5,168 nt of DNA from an uncultured Clostridia bacterium (lineage in GTDB: Bacteria > Bacillota > Clostridia > Christensenellales > Borkfalkiaceae): the NCBI GenBank assembly GCA_900548845.1, contig URMI01000099.1, positions 1-5,168 on the forward strand, given 5' to 3'. Under the pieces are notes generated by a model. That model was not told the origin of the DNA. It worked only from the letters and a program-made list of their open reading frames with translations, and did no database searches. The position numbers and the translations under genes were made by a program. Of the stretch, positions 1-5,168 are shown piece by piece. The first letter of the stretch is position 1; every line of letters begins with the position of its first letter.

Positions 1-2690
1 TGGTACGTCCACTGGTCGAGCACGTTGACCTTGACGAGCTCCCCTTCTTCGAAGACGGAATCTTCGGAAAGCACGGCGATGCCGAGGCTCGTCAAAAGCT
101 TGTCGATGCCGTGGTTGATCTCGGGGTCGGTGTGATAGGGTCTGCCCGCGAGCACGATGACGTGCCGCCCCTCGCGCTCGGCTTCTGCTAAAATGCTCCT
201 GCCGCGCTCGACGATGCCTTGATGGAACTCCTCCATCCGCCGCTTGCCTTCGCGCAGCCCCTCCCGCACGAGGGAGGCAGGCACTTTGTACTTTTTCAAT
301 GCCTTGGTGAGCGTATGTACGGCGCTCTTCTCTTCGTTGAGGTCGAGATACGGCATCACGAAGTTGTCTTCATTGAGCCGCTCGTTGTTGGCTTTTAAGA
401 GTTCCCCGTAATACGCCACCACGGGGCAGTTGTAGTGGTTGACCGAATCATGCTCGTCGAGATTGTAACTCTCGGAAGGATAGAAGATGAAATCAACCCC
501 CATATCGAGCAAACTTTCGATATGCCCGTGCATGAGCTTGGCGGGATAGCACGCCGTATCGCTCGCGACGGTGTGCTGGCCTTTGAAGTAGAGCTCGCGC
601 GAACTTTTTTCGGAGAGCACGACTTCAAACCCGCACGTTTCGAAAAAACTCGTCCAGAGCGGAAGCTGTTCGTACATCACAAGCTGCAGCGGGAGCCCCA
701 CCTTCCCGCGCTTTCCGGGAAGCCCCGAAGGAAGGGAGAGCAGCTTTTCGTACTTATAAGTATAGATATCGGGCACGTTTTTGGGCCTCGGGAGCCCCGC
801 GCCGCGCTCGCACTTGTTGCCCGAAACAAAGCGGCGGCCGTCCGAAAAGGTCAGAATATTGACGGAGCAGTGCGAGGTGCAGCCCTTGCACATGACGGAG
901 CGCGACGAATAGCCGAAGCGGTCGAGCTCGGCGGGCGTTGCAAGCGAACTTATAAGCGTATCTTTCCTCGTACTCTCCTTGGCATAGAGCGCGGCGCCGA
1001 ACGCGCCCATCAGCCCCGCGATGGCGGGGCGGACGACCTCTTTGCCCGTCTCCTTTTCAAAGGAGCGCAGCACGGCGTCGTTCAAGAAGGTGCCGCCCTG
1101 CACGACGATGTGCTCGCCGAGCTCTTCGGGCGTCCGCGCGCGGATGACTTTATAGATCGCATTCTTGACGATGGAGGAAGAGAGCCCCGCCGAAATATCC
1201 TCGACGGTCGCGCCCTCCTTCTGCGCCTGCTTGACAGAGCTGTTCATGAACACCGTGCAGCGCGAACCGAGCTCAACGGGGTGCCGTGCAAACAGCCCGA
1301 GGCGGGAGAATTCTTCGATCTCCATCCCCATCGCCTTTGCGAACGTCTGGATGAAGGAGCCGCAGCCCGAGGAACACGCCTCGTTGAGCATGATGGAGTC
1401 GATGACGCGGTTCTTCACCTTGAAGCACTTGATGTCCTGCCCGCCGATGTCGATGATAAAGTCGACGTCGGGATTGAAGTAGAGCGCCGCCTTGAAGTGC
1501 GCCATCGTCTCGACGACGCCGAAATCGATCTTCAAAGCCGCGCGCATCATATCCTCGCCGTATCCCGTGACGCACGCGCCGCGGATGACGATCCTGTCGC
1601 CCATCAGCCAGTAGAGCTCTTTTAATTTGTTGACGACGATATCGAGCGGCTGACCGTTGTTGGACTGATAGTGCGAATATAAAATTTTGCACTCGGGCGT
1701 GATGAGCATGAGCTTGGTCGTCGTCGAGCCCGAGTCGATGCCGAGGTACGCATCCCCGCGGTAGGAATGGATGTCCTCGAAGGAAAGGTCGCTGCGCATG
1801 TGGCGCATGATGAACTCGTCGTACTCCTTGCGGGAGGCAAAGAGCGGCTCGCCCACCGTGATGCCGCTGCCGAACTTGGCGTTTTCGATGCGCTCCATGA
1901 TAGAGGAGAGCTTTTCCGCCTTCTCCCCTTCCGCATAGAGCGCCGCGCCGACCGACATGAAGCAGGGCGCATTGTCGGGGAAGATGGCGTGCTCGTCGTC
2001 GAGCTTCAGCGTCTCTTGAAACGCCTTCCGAAGTCCTTTCAAAAAGTATAAAGGCCCGCCCAGAAAGAGCACCGTGCCCTTGATCCTGCGCCCCTGCGCA
2101 AGCCCCGCGACCGTCTGATCGACGACCGCCTGCAAGATGGAAGCGGCGATATCCGCCTTGCTCGCCCCCTGGTTGAGAAGGGGCTGGATATCCGATTTCG
2201 CGAACACGCCGCAGCGGGAAGCGATGGGATAGACGCGCTCCGCCTTCAACGCGAGCTCGTCCAACTCCCCCACGGAGACGTTGAGGAGGGTCGCCATCTG
2301 GTCGATGAACGCGCCCGTGCCGCCCGCGCAGCTGCCGTTCATGCGCTGTTCGGTGCCGCCCGTAATGAAGATGATCTTGGCGTCTTCCCCGCCCAATTCC
2401 ACGGCGGCGTCCGCCTGAGGATAAAATCTTCGGATGGCGCCGAAGGCGGACTGCACTTCCTGCACGAAGCCGATCTCCCCGCGCTGCGCAAGCCCGAGCC
2501 CCGCAGAGCCCGTGATGCACGCTTTGTATTCCCCGTCGGGGTCGCCAAGCTTTTTAAGCTCCTCCAAAACGCACTCCTTGACCTTGGAGAAGTGCCTTTC
2601 ATAAGTGGAAGAGAGGATGTTCCCCCCTTCGTCGATGACGCATACCTTGACCGTCGTAGAACCGACGTCGATGCCGAGCAATTTTGCCAT
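1..2690 (-). CDS. Acyl-CoA dehydratase activase-related protein, two tandem ASKHA ATPase domains plus DUF2229-type region (partial, C-terminus beyond left edge)
   Basis: The frame is open without interruption for 896 codons from ATG 2690 to the window edge. Residues 1-260 form one BadF/BadG/BcrA/HgdC-type ATPase domain: phosphate-binding GIDVGSTTVK (6-15), ELGGEDAK (98-105), NGSCAGGTG (118-126) and SRCGVF (158-163). Residues 317-560 repeat it: GIDSGSTTTK, DIGGQDIK (414-421), ACSSGCG (438-444), SRCTVF (476-481). Cys121/Cys160 and Cys439/Cys478 are each 39 apart, like the [4Fe-4S]-binding pair of HgdC. A linker holds Cys601, 604, 608 and 627 (CX2CX3CX18C), followed from about 663 by a DUF2229-like region with CYPAK (714-718) and AGRPYH (848-853). 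HgdC-type proteins use ATP hydrolysis to drive one low-potential electron into 2-hydroxyacyl-CoA dehydratases. Full-length relatives reach about 1,400 residues, so roughly a third is probably missing. No in-frame start lies upstream, and the Shine-Dalgarno is weak. The true substrate partner is unknown; no dehydratase subunit gene is visible, although related domains may lie in the missing C-terminus. Confidence 0.93.
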   Translation of the reverse strand, partial: MAKLLGIDVGSTTVKVCVIDEGGNILSSTYERHFSKVKECVLEELKKLGDPDGEYKACITGSAGLGLAQRGEIGFVQEVQSAFGAIRRFYPQADAAVELGGEDAKIIFITGGTEQRMNGSCAGGTGAFIDQMATLLNVSVGELDELALKAERVYPIASRCGVFAKSDIQPLLNQGASKADIAASILQAVVDQTVAGLAQGRRIKGTVLFLGGPLYFLKGLRKAFQETLKLDDEHAIFPDNAPCFMSVGAALYAEGEKAEKLSSIMERIENAKFGSGITVGEPLFASRKEYDEFIMRHMRSDLSFEDIHSYRGDAYLGIDSGSTTTKLMLITPECKILYSHYQSNNGQPLDIVVNKLKELYWLMGDRIVIRGACVTGYGEDMMRAALKIDFGVVETMAHFKAALYFNPDVDFIIDIGGQDIKCFKVKNRVIDSIMLNEACSSGCGSFIQTFAKAMGMEIEEFSRLGLFARHPVELGSRCTVFMNSSVKQAQKEGATVEDISAGLSSSIVKNAIYKVIRARTPEELGEHIVVQGGTFLNDAVLRSFEKETGKEVVRPAIAGLMGAFGAALYAKESTRKDTLISSLATPAELDRFGYSSRSVMCKGCTSHCSVNILTFSDGRRFVSGNKCERGAGLPRPKNVPDIYTYKYEKLLSLPSGLPGKRGKVGLPLQLVMYEQLPLWTSFFETCGFEVVLSEKSSRELYFKGQHTVASDTACYPAKLMHGHIESLLDMGVDFIFYPSESYNLDEHDSVNHYNCPVVAYYGELLKANNERLNEDNFVMPYLDLNEEKSAVHTLTKALKKYKVPASLVREGLREGKRRMEEFHQGIVERGRSILAEAEREGRHVIVLAGRPYHTDPEINHGIDKLLTSLGIAVLSEDSVFEEGELVKVNVLDQWTY

Positions 2691-2732
2691 AGTATCTTGA
2701 CCGTAATCGTTTTTGTAAATTTATCCATGCGT

Positions 2733-2761
2733 ATTATATCACAGACGGCGGCAAATGACAA
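2733..2761 (-). promoter_or_regulatory. Housekeeping (sigma-A) promoter of the activase gene
   Basis: On the minus strand a -35 box TTGTCA (2761-2756, one mismatch to TTGACA) is followed by a 17-bp spacer and a perfect -10 box TATAAT (2738-2733), immediately preceded by TGA, which makes an extended -10 (TGn). Transcription would start near 2726, giving a leader of about 36 nt before ATG 2690. No strong Shine-Dalgarno is visible in that leader. The spacing and both boxes are seen directly; assignment to sigma-A is from the known consensus. Confidence 0.85.
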
Positions 2762-2777
2762 GTATTTCACAAAATGT

Positions 2778-3092
2778 TCATTTTCGGGCGAAGGACTGCG
2801 AAACGCTTGCTATTTTGCGTGCGTTTTTCTCCCCTCTTGCTTTTTCCATGTTTTCGTATTTGAGCCGCGTCGCCCTGCCCCCGCGCAGGTGCCGCTCCGA
2901 AAGGTTGACTTTCAAGACCTTCTGCACGCGCCGCCAAAGGGCGGGTTCAAGATAGAAAAGCCGCTCCGTCACGTCCTTATGTACCGTCGATTTGCTCACG
3001 CCAAAATGCGCCGCGCACGCGCGCACCGTGCAGCCCGTCTTTGCGATATACTCCCCGCACCGCACGGCACGCTCGCGCATATAGTCCCACAT
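2778..3092 (-). CDS. spoIIID: Sporulation transcriptional regulator SpoIIID
   Basis: A 104-residue protein beginning MWDYMRERA, closely resembling Bacillus subtilis SpoIIID (93 residues, starting MHDYIKERT). The helix-turn-helix lies at about residues 22-45, with the near-invariant GVSKSTVHKDVTERL at 31-45. The second conserved block ERHLRGGRATRLKY (66-79) is the basic C-terminal part used for DNA contact. SpoIIID is the small DNA-binding protein that activates and represses mother-cell genes after sigma-E and before sigma-K during sporulation. ATG 3092 is chosen over the adjacent in-frame TTG 3095 because it matches the family N-terminus and sits 8 nt after GGAAGGGGGT (3110-3101). The last 25 residues form a lysine/arginine-rich tail that I do not recognise and that is longer than in B. 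subtilis. It is preceded by a sigma-E promoter and is probably transcribed alone or as the end of a transcript from the upstream gene. No convincing terminator hairpin follows it. Confidence 0.96.
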   Translation of the reverse strand: MWDYMRERAVRCGEYIAKTGCTVRACAAHFGVSKSTVHKDVTERLFYLEPALWRRVQKVLKVNLSERHLRGGRATRLKYENMEKARGEKNARKIASVSQSFARK

Positions 3093-3100
3093 CAACTTGT

Positions 3101-3110
3101 ACCCCCTTCC
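3101..3110 (-). promoter_or_regulatory. Ribosome binding site of spoIIID
   Basis: GGAAGGGGGT on the minus strand is purine-rich and lies 8 nt from ATG 3092 and 5 nt from TTG 3095. By spacing alone either start is usable. Similarity of the protein N-terminus to known SpoIIID favours the ATG. Confidence 0.7.
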
Positions 3111-3121
3111 GGTATTGACAC

Positions 3122-3150
3122 ATTGTATGTCGAAAGAGAGCGCATTATGA
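3122..3150 (-). promoter_or_regulatory. Sigma-E promoter of spoIIID
   Basis: The minus strand reads TCATAAT (3150-3144), 14 bp, then CATACAAT (3129-3122). The Bacillus sigma-E consensus is about KMATATT, 14-15 bp, CATACAMT: the -10 is a complete match and the -35 matches six of seven positions including the ATA core. Predicted initiation is near 3115, about 23 nt before the start codon. In B. subtilis spoIIID is transcribed by sigma-E RNA polymerase, so sequence and known biology agree. The promoter fits entirely in the 68-bp gap between the beta-helix gene and spoIIID. Confidence 0.88.
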
Positions 3151-3160
3151 TGAACGGCTT

Positions 3161-3826
3161 TTAAAGAAGCGGCACAAGGGAGCCGTCCTTTTTATAAAGA
3201 TGGGCAGGGGGAACATACCCCCGCACGGAAGAGAGCGGTTCCGCGCGCGAATTTCTTCCCATCACCGTGCCGGGGTTGAGGACGCATTGGCAGCCCACTT
3301 CCGCGCCGTCCCCCACCATCGCGCCCAGCTTTTTTCTGCCCGTGGGGATGGCGGCATGCGGAAGGCGCACGGTGACGGGCATGCGGTCCGCGCGCACGTT
3401 GGAGAGGATGACCCCCGCCCCGAGATGGGCATCCCCCACGATGCTGTCGCCCGCATAATTGAAGTGCGGCAGTTTCGCCCCGTCCAATAAGATGACGTTT
3501 TTGAGCTCCGTCGCATTGCCGACGACGCACCCCTCCCCCACATACGCCCTGCCGCGCACAAAGGCGTTATGGCGCACTTCCGCCCCCGCGCAGACGATGC
3601 AGGGCGGCGCGAGGGCAGCGCTTTGTGCGATCTTCGCCCTTTCATGCACCCACACGCCGCGGGAAAGTTCCCGAAATCCCCCCGAAAGCGCCCCGCCCAA
3701 AGCCCAAAGCCATTTCCCGATGCCCTCGAGCGCTTCCCACGGGTCGCAGAACGCAGACAGATACTCCCCCGCCGCCCCCTGAAGGGCGAACAGTTCGCTT
3801 GTAAATCCTCTCCCCGAAATTTCCAT
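3161..3826 (-). CDS. Stand-alone left-handed beta-helix protein related to the GlmU acetyltransferase domain
   Basis: A 221-residue protein whose residues 53-205 carry hexapeptide-type repeats typical of a left-handed beta-helix, for example EVRHNAFVRG (83-92), AYVGEGCVVGNATELKN (94-110), DSIVGDAHLGAGVILSN (127-143) and EVGCQCVLNPGTVMGRN (176-192). PHFNYAGD (120-127) aligns with the GlmU segment holding catalytic His363, so His121 is the likely equivalent. The roughly 230-residue uridyltransferase domain of GlmU is absent; homologues of this size in Clostridia are often named UDP-N-acetylglucosamine pyrophosphorylase, which this protein cannot support by itself. An acyltransferase acting on a nucleotide sugar is the likelier guess. 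ATG 3826 is chosen because the family N-terminus (FTSELFAL, then PWEAL) follows at once, but it lacks a Shine-Dalgarno. Alternative starts at ATG 3943 (GGAG 9 nt upstream) or TTG 3958 would add an unconserved 39-44 residues and overlap the divergent promoter. The gene is co-oriented with spoIIID, 68 bp before it. Confidence 0.88.
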   Translation of the reverse strand: MEISGRGFTSELFALQGAAGEYLSAFCDPWEALEGIGKWLWALGGALSGGFRELSRGVWVHERAKIAQSAALAPPCIVCAGAEVRHNAFVRGRAYVGEGCVVGNATELKNVILLDGAKLPHFNYAGDSIVGDAHLGAGVILSNVRADRMPVTVRLPHAAIPTGRKKLGAMVGDGAEVGCQCVLNPGTVMGRNSRAEPLSSVRGYVPPAHLYKKDGSLVPLL

Positions 3827-3831
3827 ATCGT

Positions 3832-3860
3832 ATTGTATGAAGCAGCCGCCCGAATTAGCC
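3832..3860 (-). promoter_or_regulatory. Possible sigma-E-like promoter at the start of the beta-helix gene
   Basis: CATACAAT (3839-3832) is a perfect sigma-E -10 box, identical to the one before spoIIID. At a 14-bp spacing the -35 position holds GGCTAAT, only four of seven consensus matches; at 13 bp GCTAATT matches five, but not the ATA core. Initiation would fall at about ATG 3826 itself, implying a leaderless message or a start further in. The -10 is seen directly; its use as a promoter is inference. Confidence 0.4.
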
Positions 3861-3906
3861 TCCGGCTCTGCTCCTTTGCGCCACGTTCCCCCGATTTCGG
3901 AACGAT

Positions 3907-3959
3907 TCCAAGGAGCTTGGAGCGATTTTGCCCCTCTCCGCATTGAATTTTTCTCCAAG
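3907..3959. repeat. TCCAAG direct and inverted repeats near the XRE promoter (candidate operator)
   Basis: TCCAAG (3907-3912), GAG, CTTGGA (3916-3921) forms a perfect 6-bp inverted repeat. A third copy within CTCCAAGG (3953-3960) lies in the -35/-10 spacer of the XRE promoter, and CTTGGAG (3916-3922) with CTCCAAG (3953-3959) makes a 7-bp inverted pair. This is the arrangement expected of an operator for autoregulation by a helix-turn-helix protein, but binding is inferred only from position and symmetry. Confidence 0.4.
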
Positions 3960-3971
3960 GTGTGGTATGAT
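3943..3971 (+). promoter_or_regulatory. Housekeeping (sigma-A) promoter of the XRE gene
   Basis: TTGAAT (3943-3948), 17 bp, TATGAT (3966-3971), with TGG just before the -10 giving an extended -10 (TGn). Initiation would be near 3978, leaving a leader of about 22 nt before ATG 4000. The -35 matches TTGACA at four of six positions and the -10 matches TATAAT at five of six. Confidence 0.72.
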
Positions 3972-3987
3972 CAAGGCGACCGATCGG

Positions 3988-3994
3988 AAAGGAG
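3988..3994 (+). promoter_or_regulatory. Ribosome binding site of the XRE gene
   Basis: AAAGGAG ends 5 nt before ATG 4000, a strong and well-placed Shine-Dalgarno that fixes this start. Confidence 0.85.
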
Positions 3995-3999
3995 AAACA

Positions 4000-5168
4000 A
4001 TGGAAAACAACCGGATGGGCGAATTTCTCGCCGCTCTCAGAAAATCAAAAGGATATACCCAGCAGGAAGTCGCAGATACCCTCGGCGTCTCCAACAAGAC
4101 GGTATCGAGCTGGGAGACGGGCGCTTCCTGCCCCGATATCTCCATGCTGCCCGTGCTTGCAGAACTTTTCGGCGTGACGTGCGACGAGATCATCCACGGA
4201 AGAAGGCTCGGCGCGGAGGAAACGCCCTCCCCGTCAAAGCGCAAAAAGGCGACGGAACGCCTGCTGCAACGGCAGAAAACCAACCTCTTCACGATATGCT
4301 GGATCGCGGGCGGGCTTGCGGGTCTTGCCTTCCTGCTCACGTCCATCGTCGGCTACGCGGCGCTCAAGAGCCTGCTCGCATTCTTCCTCGGGCTCATCTT
4401 CCAAGCCGCCTCCATCATAACGGCAGTCATCTGCATCCGCCGCCTGCGCTTCCAAGCGGGCGAACCGTGGGAGAGCGAGCCTGCGCTCCGCTTTTCCCTC
4501 TCGCTCGATCGGGCGCTCTTTTGGCTCGTCTTTGCGAACATCGCCGTCTTCGGCTTCGATCTTCCGCACGCCTTTGTCCCTGCCGAAGCGGGTCTTCTCT
4601 TCGAAGGGGAAACCCTCCTTCTCCAGCTCCTCTTTGCGCTCGGCGCGGCGGCGCTTACCTTTCTCATCGGCTGGCCCGTCCTGCTGCGCGTTCAGAAGAA
4701 GCGCCTGCTCGCCGCCGTCGATCGGGCGTCCGACGAACAAAGCGGAGCATTTACAGCCCTCATGCGCCAAAACACGCTGTCCATTTGGCGGACAAAGCAC
4801 ATCCCGCTCCTCATCGTCCTGCCTTTTTCTGTCCTTCTGGCGCTTTCGCTGATCTTCCTCGCTGTCCCCGCGTCAAGCGAGGCGGACGTCGTACTGCAAT
4901 CGACATACACCTTCACGCTCAGCGAAGGGGCATATCTCAGGCAAGACGGCGCCTTCGAACGGGAGGAATATACCCTCGTCTCCGAAGAGCAGCCCCAAAG
5001 CGAGAATGAGACGGGCAAATTCGAAGCCGTCTATCTCTTCCCCTCTTTCCCCGAAGAATGGCTGGGATATTACCGCACGCAGGAGACGGCGGACGGCACC
5101 CTCGTCACCATCTACAAATACCGCGCCGCGAGCGAAGAAGGAAACATCGCCGAATTCTATTCCTATGA
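4000..5168 (+). CDS. XRE-family helix-turn-helix regulator with five membrane segments and an extracytoplasmic C-terminal region (partial, runs off right edge)
   Basis: The frame is open for 389 codons to the window edge. Residues 6-64 are a Cro/CI-type helix-turn-helix: RKSKGYTQQEVADTLGVS (15-32), NKTVSSWETG (33-42), and DISMLPVLAELFGVTCDEI (47-65), the usual XRE signature. A charged linker (about 66-93) leads to hydrophobic segments at about 96-118, 122-145, 170-187, 205-229 and 268-289. The connectors RRLRFQ (147-152) and RVQKKR (230-235) and the RTKH before segment five are basic, so by the positive-inside rule the N-terminus is cytoplasmic and the region after residue 290 is outside. That region is hydrophilic and acidic and I do not recognise it; it may sense a ligand or envelope state. 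Related proteins in Bacillota pair an XRE domain with a membrane domain of unknown function. The start follows a strong AAAGGAG. The gene is divergent from the beta-helix gene and may control itself. DNA target and signal are unknown. Confidence 0.9.
   Translation, partial: MENNRMGEFLAALRKSKGYTQQEVADTLGVSNKTVSSWETGASCPDISMLPVLAELFGVTCDEIIHGRRLGAEETPSPSKRKKATERLLQRQKTNLFTICWIAGGLAGLAFLLTSIVGYAALKSLLAFFLGLIFQAASIITAVICIRRLRFQAGEPWESEPALRFSLSLDRALFWLVFANIAVFGFDLPHAFVPAEAGLLFEGETLLLQLLFALGAAALTFLIGWPVLLRVQKKRLLAAVDRASDEQSGAFTALMRQNTLSIWRTKHIPLLIVLPFSVLLALSLIFLAVPASSEADVVLQSTYTFTLSEGAYLRQDGAFEREEYTLVSEEQPQSENETGKFEAVYLFPSFPEEWLGYYRTQETADGTLVTIYKYRAASEEGNIAEFYSY

Larger units (their letters stand above)
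3827..3999. other. Divergent intergenic region between the beta-helix and XRE genes
   Basis: About 173 bp holding the housekeeping promoter of the plus-strand XRE gene (3943-3971), its ribosome binding site (3988-3994), three TCCAAG elements (3907-3959), a CCGATCGG palindrome (3980-3987), and on the minus strand a sigma-E-like -10 box beside the start of the beta-helix gene. The minus-strand frame of the beta-helix gene stays open through most of it, so a longer version of that protein cannot be fully excluded. Confidence 0.65.

Noticed and set aside
435..1625. Long plus-strand open frame of 396 codons
   Set aside because: It lies antisense to the conserved activase frame, is rich in Arg/His/Asp with no recognisable domain, and arises from strong G/C bias at third positions of the real gene.
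1273..2520. Minus-strand open frame of 415 codons
   Set aside because: It is a shifted frame inside the first two domains of the activase. All the conserved motifs are in the other frame, which is intact throughout.
2339..2728. Minus-strand frame starting at ATG 2728, near the predicted activase transcription start
   Set aside because: It is out of frame with the activase, has no ribosome binding site, and shows no conserved sequence; the ATG at the start site looks coincidental.
2765..2790. AAAATG-AA-CATTTT inverted repeat at the end of spoIIID, considered as a terminator
   Set aside because: The two arms are separated by only 2 nt, the stem is AT-rich and it is not followed by a T-run, so it is not a credible intrinsic terminator.
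3827..3958. N-terminal extension of the beta-helix protein to TTG 3958 or ATG 3943
   Set aside because: The added residues resemble nothing in the family, their codon use lacks the third-position G/C pattern of the gene, and they overlap the divergent promoter. Kept only as an alternative because ATG 3943 has a GGAG upstream.
3837..5009. Plus-strand open frame of 390 codons spanning the divergent region
   Set aside because: It overlaps the XRE gene in a different frame, is Arg/Pro/Ala-rich with no domain, and lacks the strong AAAGGAG site that serves ATG 4000.

Overview
The window is a GC-rich piece of a chromosome from a spore-forming member of the Bacillota, most likely of the class Clostridia. 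This rests on an unmistakable SpoIIID sporulation regulator behind a near-consensus sigma-E promoter, a large clostridial-type 2-hydroxyacyl-CoA dehydratase activase, A/G-rich Shine-Dalgarno sequences, and an XRE-type regulator with membrane segments. The exact lineage cannot be read from the sequence. Third codon positions are strongly G/C-biased, so the other frames hold many long spurious open frames.

Layout: four genes, two of them cut by the window edges. From the left edge to 2690 (minus strand) runs the N-terminal 896 residues of a giant acyl-CoA dehydratase activase-type protein: two tandem ASKHA ATPase domains, a Cys-rich linker and the start of a DUF2229-type region. A 17-bp-spaced, extended -10 housekeeping promoter lies in the 87-bp gap upstream of it. 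Then come spoIIID (2778-3092, minus) with its own sigma-E promoter (3122-3150), and a stand-alone left-handed beta-helix protein related to the acetyltransferase half of GlmU (3161-3826, minus). After a divergent intergenic region of about 170 bp, an XRE-family helix-turn-helix protein with five predicted membrane segments (4000 to the right edge, plus) is expressed from a housekeeping promoter with repeated TCCAAG elements around it.

How they fit together: the three minus-strand genes are co-oriented, but each has promoter-like sequence of its own, so they need not form one operon. SpoIIID is the mother-cell regulator of sporulation. The beta-helix gene just upstream carries a sigma-E-like -10 box at its start codon, which hints, weakly, at mother-cell expression as well. 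The XRE/membrane gene looks like a membrane-tethered transcription regulator, possibly controlling itself and its divergent neighbour. No CRISPR array, mobile element, tRNA or rRNA was seen. I found no clear multi-gene novel system; the best leads are the promoter architecture, the membrane-bound regulator and the pseudo-dimeric activase.
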